From the NCBI GenBank assembly GCA_036560705.1, contig DATBQR010000077.1, forward strand, positions 8,165 to 72,164: a stretch of 64,000 nt of DNA, written 5' to 3'. This DNA is from RBG-16-66-20 sp036560705 (GTDB taxonomy: Bacteria; Pseudomonadota; Gammaproteobacteria; Burkholderiales; SG8-39). The notes under the pieces are model-generated. The model was not told the origin of the DNA and searched no databases. It saw only the letters and a program-made list of their open reading frames with translations. The position numbers and the translations under genes were made by a program. Below are positions 18,717-27,467 of this stretch, in pieces. Positions within the stretch are counted from its first letter, which is position 1, and every line of letters begins with the position of its first letter.

Positions 18717-19490
18717 TTATCCCGCGCCGCCGAAGTATGCAACCAGCGCCGCCGCCATCTCCGCGTCGCGCGGCCCGGCGACAATCGGCCGTCCCCAGCC
18801 GCGGCGCGCCGCCTCGTCCGCCACGCGGGCATGCGGGACGAAGAGGGGGATTGCCGACAGGCGCGCGGCCGCCCCGTCGCCCAGCATCTCGACGAAGTTC
18901 GCCAGTCCCTCGGCCGAGGACAGGGTGACCGCGTCGACGCCGGTCGCCCAGGCGCCGCGCAGCGCCTCGCCCGCGTCGGGCCGCACCCGCCTGTAGCAGG
19001 GTGCGTACTCGACGCCCGCACCGCGCGCCGCGAGCGTATCGCCGAGCATCTGGCGTCCGCCGTCGCCGCGGAAAATCACCACCCGCTTGCCCCGCATCGC
19101 GGCGAATCCGGGCAGCGCCAGCAGCGCCTCGCTGTCGGATTGCGACGGCGGCGCGATCACCTGCGCGAATCCCCCCGCCTGCAGTTCCTCCCGGCTGCCC
19201 TGGCCCACCGTGGCAACGGCGAGGCGCGCCGGCCAGGGCCTGTCGCCAAGCAGCGCCAATGCTTTTCGCACCGCATTCCTGCTGACAAAGATGGCGATGT
19301 CGAAATCATCGAGCCTGTCGGCGATCGCGAAGAAGGGCGCCGGATCCTCGAGATCCCGGATTTCAATCACGGGAATGCGCAGCGCTTCGCCGCCCGCCTC
19401 GCGGATCAGGCGCGCGAGCCCTTCCGCCTGCGCCTGGGGGCGCGTTACCACCACGCGTCGGCCGGAAAGAGGCGCGGTCAGCGGCTTCAT
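18717..19490 (-). CDS. hemD: Uroporphyrinogen-III synthase
   Basis: A 257-residue enzyme that cyclises and inverts ring D of hydroxymethylbilane. It opens with RRVVVTRPQAQAEGLARLI, then IFVSRNAVRKAL, GKRVVIFRGDGGRQMLGDTL, YRRVRP and DAVTLSSAEGLANF, the scattered but recognisable HemD motifs. Sequence conservation in this family is low, so genomic position counts: it follows hemC with an ATGA overlap and precedes hemX, as in pseudomonads. The product acts directly on the HemC product, so coupled translation is functionally sensible. Confidence 0.95.
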   Translation of the reverse strand: MKPLTAPLSGRRVVVTRPQAQAEGLARLIREAGGEALRIPVIEIRDLEDPAPFFAIADRLDDFDIAIFVSRNAVRKALALLGDRPWPARLAVATVGQGSREELQAGGFAQVIAPPSQSDSEALLALPGFAAMRGKRVVIFRGDGGRQMLGDTLAARGAGVEYAPCYRRVRPDAGEALRGAWATGVDAVTLSSAEGLANFVEMLGDGAAARLSAIPLFVPHARVADEAARRGWGRPIVAGPRDAEMAAALVAYFGGAG

Positions 19491-20440
19491 TGCGCCAGCG
19501 CGGCAAGAATTTCCGCGGCGCCCCGTTCGCGCAAGAGGTCCGCCACGCGCAGGCCGAGCGCCTCGGCGGCACGCGGATCGCCCTCGCCTTCCGCGCGCGC
19601 GCTGCGCTTGCCGTCGGGTGATGCCACCAGCGCGCGCAGCCGCATCCTGCCGTCGGCGATTTCGGCGTACGCGCCCAGCGGGATCGTGCAGCTGCCGCCG
19701 AGCGCGCGGTTCACCTCGCGCTCGGCGAGCACGCAGGCGCTGGAATTGGCGTCGTTCAAGGGAGCGAGAATCTTCAGCAGGTCCGCGCGCGCCGCGAGGC
19801 ATTCGACGCCGAGCGCCGCCTGCCCCGCGGCGGGCAGGCTTTCCTCGACCGAGAGGTGGCTGCGGATGCGGCCGGCAAGCCCGAGGCGCTTCAGGCCCGC
19901 CGCGGCCAGCACGATCGCCACGTACTCCCCGCGGTCGAGCTTGGCGATGCGCGTATCGACGTTGCCGCGCAGCGGCCGTATTTCGAGCCCCGGATGGCGC
20001 GCCGCGATCTGTGCCTGCCGGCGCAGGCTGGAGGTGCCGACCACCGCTCGCGCGGGCAGCGCGGCGAGGTTTTGATAGGCCGGCGAGACGAAGGCATCGC
20101 GCGGGTCCTCGCGCTCGAGGATCGCCGCAAGGGCGAAGCCCGGCGGCAGGTCCGCCGGCACGTCCTTCATCGAATGCACGGCAATCTCGGCGCGCCCCTC
20201 GGCAAGCGCGGTCTCCAGCTCCTTGACGAAGAGTCCCTTGCCGCCCTCCTTGGCGAGGGAGACTTCCAGCAGCTCGTCGCCGCGCGTGGACAGCGGGACC
20301 AGCGACACACGCAGGCCGCCGTGCAGCGCGTCAGGCGCGCGGTACAGCGCCTCTAGGCGCTCCTTCACGTGCTCCGCCTGCCACAGCGCGAGCCGGCTGC
20401 GGCGCGTGGCGATCCTGACCTGCCCCGGGGCGCCGGTCAT
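19487..20440 (-). CDS. hemC: Porphobilinogen deaminase (hydroxymethylbilane synthase)
   Basis: A 317-residue enzyme that links four porphobilinogens into hydroxymethylbilane. Motifs include IATRRSRLALWQAEHV, the invariant VHSMKDVP (active-site aspartate follows in DPRDAF), VGTSSLRRQAQ, RGNVDTR and the dipyrromethane-bearing cysteine in LGGSCTIPLGAYA. I place the start at ATG 20440, overlapping the algR stop as ATGA with a GGAAGCAAGGGA Shine-Dalgarno region. An in-frame ATG 13 codons earlier (20479) lies inside algR and adds a basic extension not expected for the family. Confidence 0.97.
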   Translation of the reverse strand: MTGAPGQVRIATRRSRLALWQAEHVKERLEALYRAPDALHGGLRVSLVPLSTRGDELLEVSLAKEGGKGLFVKELETALAEGRAEIAVHSMKDVPADLPPGFALAAILEREDPRDAFVSPAYQNLAALPARAVVGTSSLRRQAQIAARHPGLEIRPLRGNVDTRIAKLDRGEYVAIVLAAAGLKRLGLAGRIRSHLSVEESLPAAGQAALGVECLAARADLLKILAPLNDANSSACVLAEREVNRALGGSCTIPLGAYAEIADGRMRLRALVASPDGKRSARAEGEGDPRAAEALGLRVADLLRERGAAEILAALAQ

Positions 20441-21216
20441 TCCCTTGCTTCCGGCAGCACGCTTTTCACTGCCGGCCATTGGCGCCGGCTCACCGGCAGC
20501 CGCTCGGGCGTTCCCTCCAGCACCACGTTCCAGTGCGGCTCCTCCTCGCCGCTGCCCGCAGCGCGCTCGAAGCCGCGGATTGCCGCGCGCGCCACCAGGC
20601 AGTTGCGGTGCACGCGAATGAAGCGCTCGGCGAACTCGCGTTCGATGGCGACCAGCGGCTCTTCGATCAGATGCTCGCCCGCCTTGGTGCGCAGGGTCAC
20701 GTATTTGAGCTCCGCCTTCAGGAACAGCACCTCGCCCACCGGCACCAGGACGATGCGGTTCCTCTCCGCCACCGAAAAGAACTCGCGCGCACCCGTCGCG
20801 GCGCGCTCCAGCTGCTCGATCCGCTCGCGGCCCGCGGCCGGGACTGCGGCGAGCGCCTTCTTGAGAGCGGCGGCCAGCCGCTCGGCGCGCACCGGCTTCA
20901 TCAGGTAGTCGAGCGCGTTCAGCTCGAAGGCTTCGACCGCGTGGCGGTCGTGCGCAGTGACGAAAATGATCGCCGGCGCGTTCTCCAGCGCGCAGAGGTG
21001 GCGCGCCAGCTCGATGCCGCCCATGCCGGGCATCTGGATATCGAGCAGCAGCACCTGCGCCCCGCTCCCCGGCAGCCGGTCGATCACTTCGAGTCCGCCG
21101 GCCGCCTCGCCCACCACCGCGCAAGGGAGCTCGCCGCGGATATCGGCGAGCAGTTCCTTCAGCCGCCCGCGCGCCAGGGCCTCGTCGTCGGCGATGAAGA
21201 TGCGCAGTTCGCTCAT
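20437..21216 (-). CDS. algR: LytTR-family response regulator AlgR
   Basis: A 259-residue regulator: a CheY-like receiver (about 1-120; acidic pocket DDE, phospho-acceptor Asp in LLLDIQMPG, Thr in FVTAHD, Lys in LMKPV) and a C-terminal LytTR DNA-binding domain (about 150-255; VLFLKAELKYVTLRT, FIRVHRNCLV, RLPVSRRQ). In Pseudomonas aeruginosa AlgR controls alginate, twitching motility and virulence genes and lies in the same order, algZ-algR-hemC-hemD. The overlap with algZ upstream and hemC downstream (both ATGA) ties haem synthesis to this two-component system. The regulon here is unknown. Confidence 0.9.
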   Translation of the reverse strand: MSELRIFIADDEALARGRLKELLADIRGELPCAVVGEAAGGLEVIDRLPGSGAQVLLLDIQMPGMGGIELARHLCALENAPAIIFVTAHDRHAVEAFELNALDYLMKPVRAERLAAALKKALAAVPAAGRERIEQLERAATGAREFFSVAERNRIVLVPVGEVLFLKAELKYVTLRTKAGEHLIEEPLVAIEREFAERFIRVHRNCLVARAAIRGFERAAGSGEEEPHWNVVLEGTPERLPVSRRQWPAVKSVLPEARE

Positions 21217-22217
21217 CCGCGGCCCCTGTACGGAATCTCGATCTCGACCCGGTAGCGCGCGCCCTCGACACGGGAATCCAGGCGCGCCTCGTCGTCGAAG
21301 AACAGCATCAGGCGCTCGCGGATGTTGTCGAGCGCCATGTGGTTGCCCGCCCGGCCGCCGGCGCCCGCCGCATGCCAGGGATTCTCGATTGCCGCCAGCA
21401 CCCGGTCGCCGCGGCGTTCGATGCGCACCATCACGTCGCCGATGCCGGTGCCCGGCTCCACGCCGTGGTAGATCGCGTTTTCCACCAGCGGCTGCAGCAC
21501 CAGCGGCGGCAGCATCGCGTCCATCGGCGCGTTGTCCAGCTCCCAGGACATGCGCAGCCGCTCGCCCAGGCGCAGCTGCTCGATGGCGGCGTAGCGCTCG
21601 ATCAGCGCGATCTCGTCGGCGAGCCGCACCAGGCTGCGCCCGTCGGACATCAGGGCGCGAAACAGGTCCGACAGATCTTCCAGCGTCTGCTCGGCGCGCT
21701 TGGGATCGCGCCGGATCAGGCCCAGCACCGCGTTCAGGCTGTTGAACAGGAAGTGCGGGCGGATGCGCGCCTGCAGCGCCTGCAGGCGCGCCTCGGCAAG
21801 CGCCGGCGAATAAGCCTTCATGTGCAGCCGCAGGTAGATCAGCACCACGGCGGCACAGGTCCCGGCAAGCACCAGTGTCCGCAACAGGCTGGCGGCGGCG
21901 AATTCGGCGAAGAGCGCATGCGTTCCCGCGGCGAGCGCCAGCACGAGCGCGATCACCACCGCCGAACCCTGCCAGTAGGGCATGCGCACCAGCCGCGGCG
22001 ACGCGGCATAGAGCACGACCAGGCTCGCGACCAGGGGCGGCTCGAGCAACGCGGCGTTGCCGACAAAAACGGCAAGCGTCCTCGTCCAGTCGCGCTCGGC
22101 GAGCAGCGCCGCCACCGCCGCGAGCAGATTCACGACGATCAGCACGCGCGCCGTGACCCCGAGGTTGCGAAAATCGGGAAGGGCGTCGGCCTGCGGGTTT
22201 TGCCTTATACTGGCCAT
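21213..22217 (-). CDS. algZ: LytS/AlgZ-type sensor histidine kinase
   Basis: A 334-residue membrane sensor. The N-terminal half has four or more hydrophobic segments between residues 20 and 135. The kinase core is of the His_kinase/LytS type: phospho-acceptor in RPHFLFNSLNAVLGLIR, then a GHKL ATPase with PPLVLQPLVENAIYHG (N box) and HMALDNIRERL. It pairs with algR, whose start overlaps its stop. In pseudomonads AlgZ/FimS acts with AlgR in pilus and alginate regulation. It is divergent from argH across 36 nt, as in Pseudomonas. The ATG at 22217 is supported by that layout; no sensory ligand can be inferred. Confidence 0.9.
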   Translation of the reverse strand: MASIRQNPQADALPDFRNLGVTARVLIVVNLLAAVAALLAERDWTRTLAVFVGNAALLEPPLVASLVVLYAASPRLVRMPYWQGSAVVIALVLALAAGTHALFAEFAAASLLRTLVLAGTCAAVVLIYLRLHMKAYSPALAEARLQALQARIRPHFLFNSLNAVLGLIRRDPKRAEQTLEDLSDLFRALMSDGRSLVRLADEIALIERYAAIEQLRLGERLRMSWELDNAPMDAMLPPLVLQPLVENAIYHGVEPGTGIGDVMVRIERRGDRVLAAIENPWHAAGAGGRAGNHMALDNIRERLMLFFDDEARLDSRVEGARYRVEIEIPYRGRG

Positions 22218-22253
22218 TGTTAGCGAGCGGTGTTCAACCGCATTCTATTCTGT

Positions 22254-23738
22254 ATGGCTCCTCCAGTGCCCAAGCGCCGGCCCAGCAGCAGCAAGAGCAT
22301 AAAAGCGAAGACGTGGTCCGGAAGATTTTCCGAACCCGTCGACCAGCTGGTGCAGCGCTTCACGGCCTCGATCTCGTTCGACCGGCGGCTGGCGACGCAC
22401 GACATCAAGGGCTCGCTCGCGCACGCGCGCATGCTCGCGGCCTGCGGGGTGATCGGGCGCGCGGACCTGAAGGCGATCGAGGGCGGGCTGGCGAAGGTCC
22501 GCGCCGAGATCCGGGCGGGGAAGTTCGCCTGGTCGATCGCCGACGAGGACGTGCATTCGAGCATCGAGCGGCGCCTGACCGAGCTCGCCGGCAGCGCCGG
22601 CAAGCGGCTGCACACCGCGCGCTCCAGGAACGACCAGGTGGCTACAGACCTGCGGCTGTGGCTGCGCGACGAAATCGACGAAATCGCCAAGCGGCTCGCC
22701 GCGCTTGAAGAAGCGCTGCTCGCGCAGGCGGCGCGCCATGCCTCGCTGGTGATGCCCGGGTTCACGCACCTGCAGGTCGCGCAGCCGGTGACCTTCGGCC
22801 ACCACCTGCTCGCCTACGCGGCGATGCTCGAACGCGACCGGGCGCGGCTCGCCGACTGCCGCAGGCGCGTCAACGTGCTGCCGCTGGGTGCGGCGGCGCT
22901 GGCCGGCACCACCTTCCCCATCGACCGCGAAAAAGTCGCACGCGAGCTGGGCTTCGACGGCGTGGCCGGGAATTCGATGGACGCCGTTTCGGACCGCGAC
23001 TTCGCCATCGAATTCGCCGCCTGCGCCGCCCTCGCGATGGTGCACCTGTCGCGCTTTGCCGAGGAGCTGGTCCTCTGGATGAGTCCGCGCTTCGGCTTCG
23101 TCAGGATCCCCGACCGCTTCTGCACCGGCAGCTCAATCATGCCGCAGAAGAAGAATCCGGACGTGCCCGAGCTGGTGCGCGGCAAGAGCGGCCGCGTCTT
23201 CGGCCACCTGGTCGCGCTGCTCACGCTGATGAAAGGCCAGCCGCTCGCGTACAACAAGGACAACCAGGAGGACAAGGAGCCGCTGTTCGATACCGTGGAC
23301 ACGCTCAAGGATTCGCTGGAAGTGTTCGCCGCCCTCGCCGCCGGCCTGCAGCCGCAGGCGAAGGCGATGCGCGCGGCCGCGCTCGAGGGCCACGCCACCG
23401 CCACCGACCTGGCGGATTACCTCGCGCGCAAGGGCGTGCCGTTCCGGGATGCGCACGAGGCGGTGGCGCGCGCGGTGCGCGCGGCGGACGCCGCGGGCTG
23501 CGACCTCGCCGAACTGCCGCTGAAGACCCTGAAGCGCTTTTCATTCGCCATCGGCGCCGACGTGTTCAAGTCGCTCACGCTCGAAGGATCCGTCGCAAGC
23601 CGCAACCATGCCGGCGGCACCGCGCCCGCGCAGGTAAAAGCAGCCATCGCGCTGGCGCGATCCAGATTGCCGCTGGCGCGATCCAGGTTGCCGCTGGCGC
23701 GATCGTTGTCGGCCAGCGCTCGAAAGCGCCGGCGCTAG
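22254..23738 (+). CDS. argH: Argininosuccinate lyase
   Basis: A 494-residue fumarase-superfamily enzyme that releases arginine and fumarate from argininosuccinate. Signatures: TWSGRFSEPVD, HDIKGSLAHARML, EDVHSSIERRL, TARSRNDQVATDLRLW, MPGFTHLQVAQP and the superfamily signature GSSIMPQKKNPDVPEL. ATG 22254 is preferred over GTG 22230. The protein runs about 25 residues past the normal end because of a 21-bp in-frame tandem repeat encoding repeated ARSRLPL units and a basic tail (SARKRRR). It is divergent from algZ and followed after 10 nt by a Ser/Thr kinase. Confidence 0.96.
   Translation: MAPPVPKRRPSSSKSIKAKTWSGRFSEPVDQLVQRFTASISFDRRLATHDIKGSLAHARMLAACGVIGRADLKAIEGGLAKVRAEIRAGKFAWSIADEDVHSSIERRLTELAGSAGKRLHTARSRNDQVATDLRLWLRDEIDEIAKRLAALEEALLAQAARHASLVMPGFTHLQVAQPVTFGHHLLAYAAMLERDRARLADCRRRVNVLPLGAAALAGTTFPIDREKVARELGFDGVAGNSMDAVSDRDFAIEFAACAALAMVHLSRFAEELVLWMSPRFGFVRIPDRFCTGSSIMPQKKNPDVPELVRGKSGRVFGHLVALLTLMKGQPLAYNKDNQEDKEPLFDTVDTLKDSLEVFAALAAGLQPQAKAMRAAALEGHATATDLADYLARKGVPFRDAHEAVARAVRAADAAGCDLAELPLKTLKRFSFAIGADVFKSLTLEGSVASRNHAGGTAPAQVKAAIALARSRLPLARSRLPLARSLSASARKRRR
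23650..23705 (+). repeat. 21-bp in-frame tandem repeat in the argH 3' end
   Basis: Two full copies and a two-thirds copy of a 21-bp unit (core CGCTGGCGCGATCC) at 23650-23670, 23671-23691 and 23692-23705, differing at one base. Each unit encodes a seven-residue ARSRLPL-type module, so the frame is kept. It lies beyond the conserved ArgH fold. Confidence 0.95.
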
Positions 23739-23748
23739 GACATCGGTC

Positions 23749-25053
23749 ATGGCCGATCCGCTCGAACTCCGGCAGATCGGAAAATACCCGGTCGAGCGCC
23801 ACCTCGGCTCGGGGGCGACCTCCGAGGTCTACCTCTGCCACGACACCTTCGCCAAGCGCAGCGTCGCGGTGAAGCTGGTCTCCACCGCGCTGTTCAACGA
23901 CCCGGAGCGCGGCAAGCTCTACAAGAAGCTGTTCGTTACCGAGGCCTCGCTCGCCGGCAAGCTCAAGCACCCGCACATCTGCCAGATCTACGACGCGGTG
24001 GCGGACGAAGACCTGCACTACATCGTGATGGAATACGTGGACGGCGGGACCCTCGAGAAATTCTGCGTCCCCGACCACCTGCTGCCGGTCGACAAGGCGG
24101 TGGAGATCGTCTTCAAGTGCACGCGCGCCCTGGAATTCGCGCACGAGATGGGCATCACCCACCGCGACATCAAGCCGGCCAACATCCTCTACGCCGGCGA
24201 GACCGACGTGAAGATCTCCGACTTCGGCGCGGCGCTGATCGCCAGCGGCGACTCGACCCAGATCTCCGCCATCGGCTCGCCCTCCTACATGTCGCCGCAG
24301 CAGGTCAAGGAGCACCCGCTCGATCACCGCACCGACATCTATTCGATGGGCGTGGTGATGTACCACCTGCTGGCCGGCAGGCTGCCGTTCCAGGCATCGA
24401 ACAATTTCAGCCTGATCTACCAGATCACCAGCGTCGAGCCGCTGCCGCCCTCCTCCTACCGGCCCGAGATCCCGCAGGCGATCGACGCCATCGTGCGGCG
24501 CGCAATGGCCAAGGACCTGGAGAACCGCTACGCCGAATGGGAGGAGTTCTCGCTCGATCTCGCCGCGGTGTTCCGCGGCGAGCCGGCCAGCCGCAGCCCG
24601 TCCGCCGGCGACCAGCAGTTCGCCGATTCGGACAAGTTCGAGACGCTGCGCGCCCTGCCGTTCTTCGAGAACTTCTCGGACGCCGAGATCTGGGAGGTCG
24701 CGCGCATCTCCGCGTGGCGCCATGCGCACACGGGCGACGTGATCATGAAGGAAGGCGAACAGGGCGACTACTTCTGCCTGCTGGCCGACGGCCAGGTGAA
24801 GGTGACCAAGCGCAACAAGCTGCTGAACGTGCTGCGCGCGGGCGAGTGCTTCGGCGAGATGGCCTACCTGCAGAAAGGCGCGCACGTGCGCGGCGCCGAC
24901 GTGACGGTGATGAGCGACTGCAAGATCGTCTCGGTGCCGACCGAGAAGCTGGCGCAGGCATCCGACGCCTGCCGGCACAAGTTCGACCGCGCCTTCATGG
25001 AGATCCTGGTCGAGCGGCTGACGATGGCCAACGTCCGTCTGTCGGGCGTCTGA
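23749..25053 (+). CDS. Serine/threonine protein kinase fused to a cyclic-nucleotide-binding domain
   Basis: A 434-residue two-domain protein without membrane segments. The Hanks-type kinase domain (about 10-275) is complete: glycine loop LGSGATSEVYL, Lys42 in VAVKLV, catalytic HRDIKPANI with Asp140, and DFG at 158-160. A cNMP-binding domain (about 295-425) follows, with EGEQGDYFCLLADGQVKV and the phosphate-binding cassette GECFGEMAYLQ plus a later Arg in HVRGADV. By family knowledge this suggests a kinase gated by cAMP or another nucleotide, mechanistically like PKA or PKG but in one chain. It sits 10 nt after argH; its targets are unknown. Confidence 0.9.
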   Translation: MADPLELRQIGKYPVERHLGSGATSEVYLCHDTFAKRSVAVKLVSTALFNDPERGKLYKKLFVTEASLAGKLKHPHICQIYDAVADEDLHYIVMEYVDGGTLEKFCVPDHLLPVDKAVEIVFKCTRALEFAHEMGITHRDIKPANILYAGETDVKISDFGAALIASGDSTQISAIGSPSYMSPQQVKEHPLDHRTDIYSMGVVMYHLLAGRLPFQASNNFSLIYQITSVEPLPPSSYRPEIPQAIDAIVRRAMAKDLENRYAEWEEFSLDLAAVFRGEPASRSPSAGDQQFADSDKFETLRALPFFENFSDAEIWEVARISAWRHAHTGDVIMKEGEQGDYFCLLADGQVKVTKRNKLLNVLRAGECFGEMAYLQKGAHVRGADVTVMSDCKIVSVPTEKLAQASDACRHKFDRAFMEILVERLTMANVRLSGV

Positions 25054-25057
25054 CTGC

Positions 25058-26350
25058 GTGGCGGGCGATTCCGTCATCATTGCCGGCGGCGGCATTGGCG
25101 GGCTGGCGACCGCCTTGACGCTGCACCAGATCGGCGTGCCCTGCGTTGTCTTCGAGTCTGTCCGGGACATGCGTCCGCTCGGTGTCGGCATCAACCTGCA
25201 ACCCAACGCGGTGCGGGAACTCCAGGATCTCGGCATCACCGAGGATGATCTCGACCGCGCGGGATTGCCCGCCAGGGAATGGGCGCTGGTCGGGCTCAAC
25301 GGCAATGACATCTATTCAGAGCCGCGCGGACGCCTCGCCGGATACCAATGGCCGCAATACGCGGTTCATCGCGGCCGGTTTCACGTGCTGCTGCATGAAA
25401 AACTCGTGGAACGGGCCGGTCCGGAAGCGGTAAGGCTCGGTCACCGCGTGACCGGGTACCGGAAGAATCCGGACGGAGGCGTCACCGCGATCGTGGAACG
25501 AGCCGACGGCCCGGCCTTCGAAGCGACTGGTCGGCTGCTCATCGGCGCCGACGGCATCCATTCGGCGGTCAGGGCGCAGATGCACCCCGGCCAGCCGCCG
25601 ATCCACTGGGGCGGCGCGGTGATGTGGCGCGGCACCACCTGGGCGAAACCGATACGCACCGGCGCCTCCTTCGTCGGCCTGGGCACGCATCGCCAGCGGA
25701 TGGTCTTCTATCCGATCTCCCATCCCGATCCGAAGACGGACCTGTCGATGATCAACTGGATCGCGGAGGTCACGATGGACAACAACGAGGGATGGAAGCA
25801 AAGCGGCTGGTTCCGGCAGGTCGGCACCGGAGAATTCGTCCATCATTTCAAGGACTGGATCTGGGACTGGCTCGATGTGCCGGCCCTGATCCGGCAGGCG
25901 GACACCGCCTTCGAAAACCCGATGATCGACCGCGATCCGGTGCCCACCTGGCAAGACGGCCCGGTGGCGCTGCTCGGCGATGCCGCTCATGCCATGTATC
26001 CGACCGGTTCCAACGGCGGCAGCCAGGCCATCGTCGATGCCCGCGTCCTGGGAGCCGCCATGGTCGAGCACGGGGCCACGCAGGAGGCGCTCGCCGCCTA
26101 CGACGCCAAACTATGCGGCCCCGTTTCGCAGCTCGTCCTGCGCAATCGCGGCGCCGGGCCGTTCGGACTTCTCAATCTCGTCGACGAACGGTGCGGCGGC
26201 ACGTTCGACAACATCGACGACGTGATCCCGTCGAAGGAACGCAACGAGTTCATGGCGGCGTACAAGGCCGCCGCGGGCTTTGCGATCGAAAACCTCAACC
26301 AGGCGCCACCGACGATCCAGACTGGCGCGCGGGCGCGCGCCGCGATCTAG
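25058..26350 (+). CDS. FAD-dependent monooxygenase (group A hydroxylase family)
   Basis: A 430-residue flavoprotein of the PHBH fold. FAD motifs: IIAGGGIGGLATAL at the N-terminus, an acidic residue at the end of the next strand (VVFES), GADGIHSAVR, and LLGDAAHAMYPTGSNGGSQA. This last motif resembles the salicylate-hydroxylase/PhzS-like subgroup. Such enzymes hydroxylate aromatic rings using NAD(P)H and O2; the substrate cannot be read from sequence and no degradation genes are adjacent. The start is GTG 25058, 4 nt after the kinase stop, so it is probably co-transcribed with it. The last base of its TAG is in a CTAG shared with the stop of convergent grxD. Confidence 0.85.
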   Translation: MAGDSVIIAGGGIGGLATALTLHQIGVPCVVFESVRDMRPLGVGINLQPNAVRELQDLGITEDDLDRAGLPAREWALVGLNGNDIYSEPRGRLAGYQWPQYAVHRGRFHVLLHEKLVERAGPEAVRLGHRVTGYRKNPDGGVTAIVERADGPAFEATGRLLIGADGIHSAVRAQMHPGQPPIHWGGAVMWRGTTWAKPIRTGASFVGLGTHRQRMVFYPISHPDPKTDLSMINWIAEVTMDNNEGWKQSGWFRQVGTGEFVHHFKDWIWDWLDVPALIRQADTAFENPMIDRDPVPTWQDGPVALLGDAAHAMYPTGSNGGSQAIVDARVLGAAMVEHGATQEALAAYDAKLCGPVSQLVLRNRGAGPFGLLNLVDERCGGTFDNIDDVIPSKERNEFMAAYKAAAGFAIENLNQAPPTIQTGARARAAI

Positions 26351-26679
26351 GCCTGCTGCGCCGACCCCTGGAACAGCTTCTGCAGTTCGCCTGACTGGTA
26401 CATCTCTTTGATGATGTCCGCGCCGCCGACGAACTCGCCGTTCACGTAGAGCTGGGGAATCGTCGGCCAGTTGGCGAAATCCTTGATGCCCTGGCGGATG
26501 TCCGGGTTCTCCAGCACGTTCACGCTGAAGAATTCATTCACGCCGCAGGCGTTGAGCGCCTGCACCGCGAGCGCCGAGAAGCCGCATTGCGGAAACTGCG
26601 GCGTGCCTTTCATGTAGAGCACCACGGGGTTGCCGGCAACCTGCTGTTTGATCTTTTCTTGAGTGTCCATGGTCGTCAT
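26347..26679 (-). CDS. grxD: Monothiol glutaredoxin (Grx4/GrxD type)
   Basis: A 110-residue glutaredoxin with the monothiol active site CGFS (Cys32), YMKGTPQFPQ before it, and the glutathione-binding WPTIPQLYVNGEFVGGADI. This class binds a glutathione-ligated [2Fe-2S] cluster and works in Fe-S trafficking, often with BolA. ATG 26679 overlaps the prmC stop (ATGA); an in-frame ATG three codons on (26670) is an alternative. It closes the hemA-prfA-prmC-grxD cluster. Its TAG stop interlocks with that of the convergent monooxygenase in a single CTAG. Confidence 0.95.
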   Translation of the reverse strand: MTTMDTQEKIKQQVAGNPVVLYMKGTPQFPQCGFSALAVQALNACGVNEFFSVNVLENPDIRQGIKDFANWPTIPQLYVNGEFVGGADIIKEMYQSGELQKLFQGSAQQA

Positions 26680-27467
26680 TTTAGCTTTCCACCCGAGACG
26701 CGGGCAATGCCCGCCAGATCGGGCCAGGTTGTGATGGATTCAAGTCCCGCCGCCGCGAGCAGGTCCCTGACCGCTCTTTCCTGTCCCAAACCGTGTTCCA
26801 GCAGGAGCCAGCCCCCCGCGACGAGGTGTGCCGGTGCACCCCGCGCAATGTCCCTGATGGAGTCAAGGCCATCCGCTCCGCCTGCCAGCGCTCCGAGCGG
26901 TTCGAAGCGCAGCGCATCGAGATGTGGATCGCCGGCCGCGATGTACGGCGGGTTGGACACCACGAGGTCGAAGCGTTCCCCCGCGACCGGCGTGAACCAG
27001 CGGCCGTGGCGGAAATCGACATCGAGATTGAATTTGGCGGCATTGCGCTTGGCGGTCGCGAGGGCCGACAGGTCGGATTCCACCGCGACGACCCTGGTTT
27101 GGGGACTCTTGGATTTGGCGGCGATTGCAATTGCTCCGGAGCCCGTGCCAAGGTCCAGCATCGATCCCGGTTTTCTTTCCAGCGCGAAATCGACCAGCAG
27201 CTCCGTCTCCGGCCGCGGGATGAGTACCGACGGATTGACCGCGAGCTCGAGCCCGTAGAACTCCTTGCGGCCGAGGATGTAGGCGACCGGTTCGCCTCTT
27301 TTTCTTCGTTCGGCGAAATCAAAAAACGCGTTCTCGACTTCGAAGGGTATTTCCTGCTCGGGGGAAGCTGCCAGGCTGGCCTGGGAGAAACCGCAAGCCT
27401 CCGCCAGCAGCAGCCTCGCCTCGCGCGGATCGATACCCGATGCCCTTATCGCTTCAGAAACCGTCAA
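26676..27467 (-). CDS. prmC: Peptide chain release factor N5-glutamine methyltransferase
   Basis: A 263-residue SAM enzyme that methylates the GGQ glutamine of release factors. The N-terminal helical domain is followed by LIPRPETELLVD, the SAM loop DLGTGSGAIAIA, and the catalytic NPPY in VVSNPPYIAAGD, then HLVAGGWLLLEHG. The start is a TTG at 27467, overlapping the prfA stop as TTGA; this gives the expected N-terminus and family length, and no ATG is available nearby. Its substrate gene prfA is directly upstream in the same operon. Confidence 0.95.
   Translation of the reverse strand: MTVSEAIRASGIDPREARLLLAEACGFSQASLAASPEQEIPFEVENAFFDFAERRKRGEPVAYILGRKEFYGLELAVNPSVLIPRPETELLVDFALERKPGSMLDLGTGSGAIAIAAKSKSPQTRVVAVESDLSALATAKRNAAKFNLDVDFRHGRWFTPVAGERFDLVVSNPPYIAAGDPHLDALRFEPLGALAGGADGLDSIRDIARGAPAHLVAGGWLLLEHGLGQERAVRDLLAAAGLESITTWPDLAGIARVSGGKLK

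Noticed and set aside
22206..22211. TATACT as an argH promoter -10
   Set aside because: It overlaps the algZ start region and no -35 sits at a suitable distance.
23650..23705. Possible CRISPR-like repeat
   Set aside because: Units are contiguous 21-bp copies without spacers and lie in frame inside argH; a tandem repeat, not an array.
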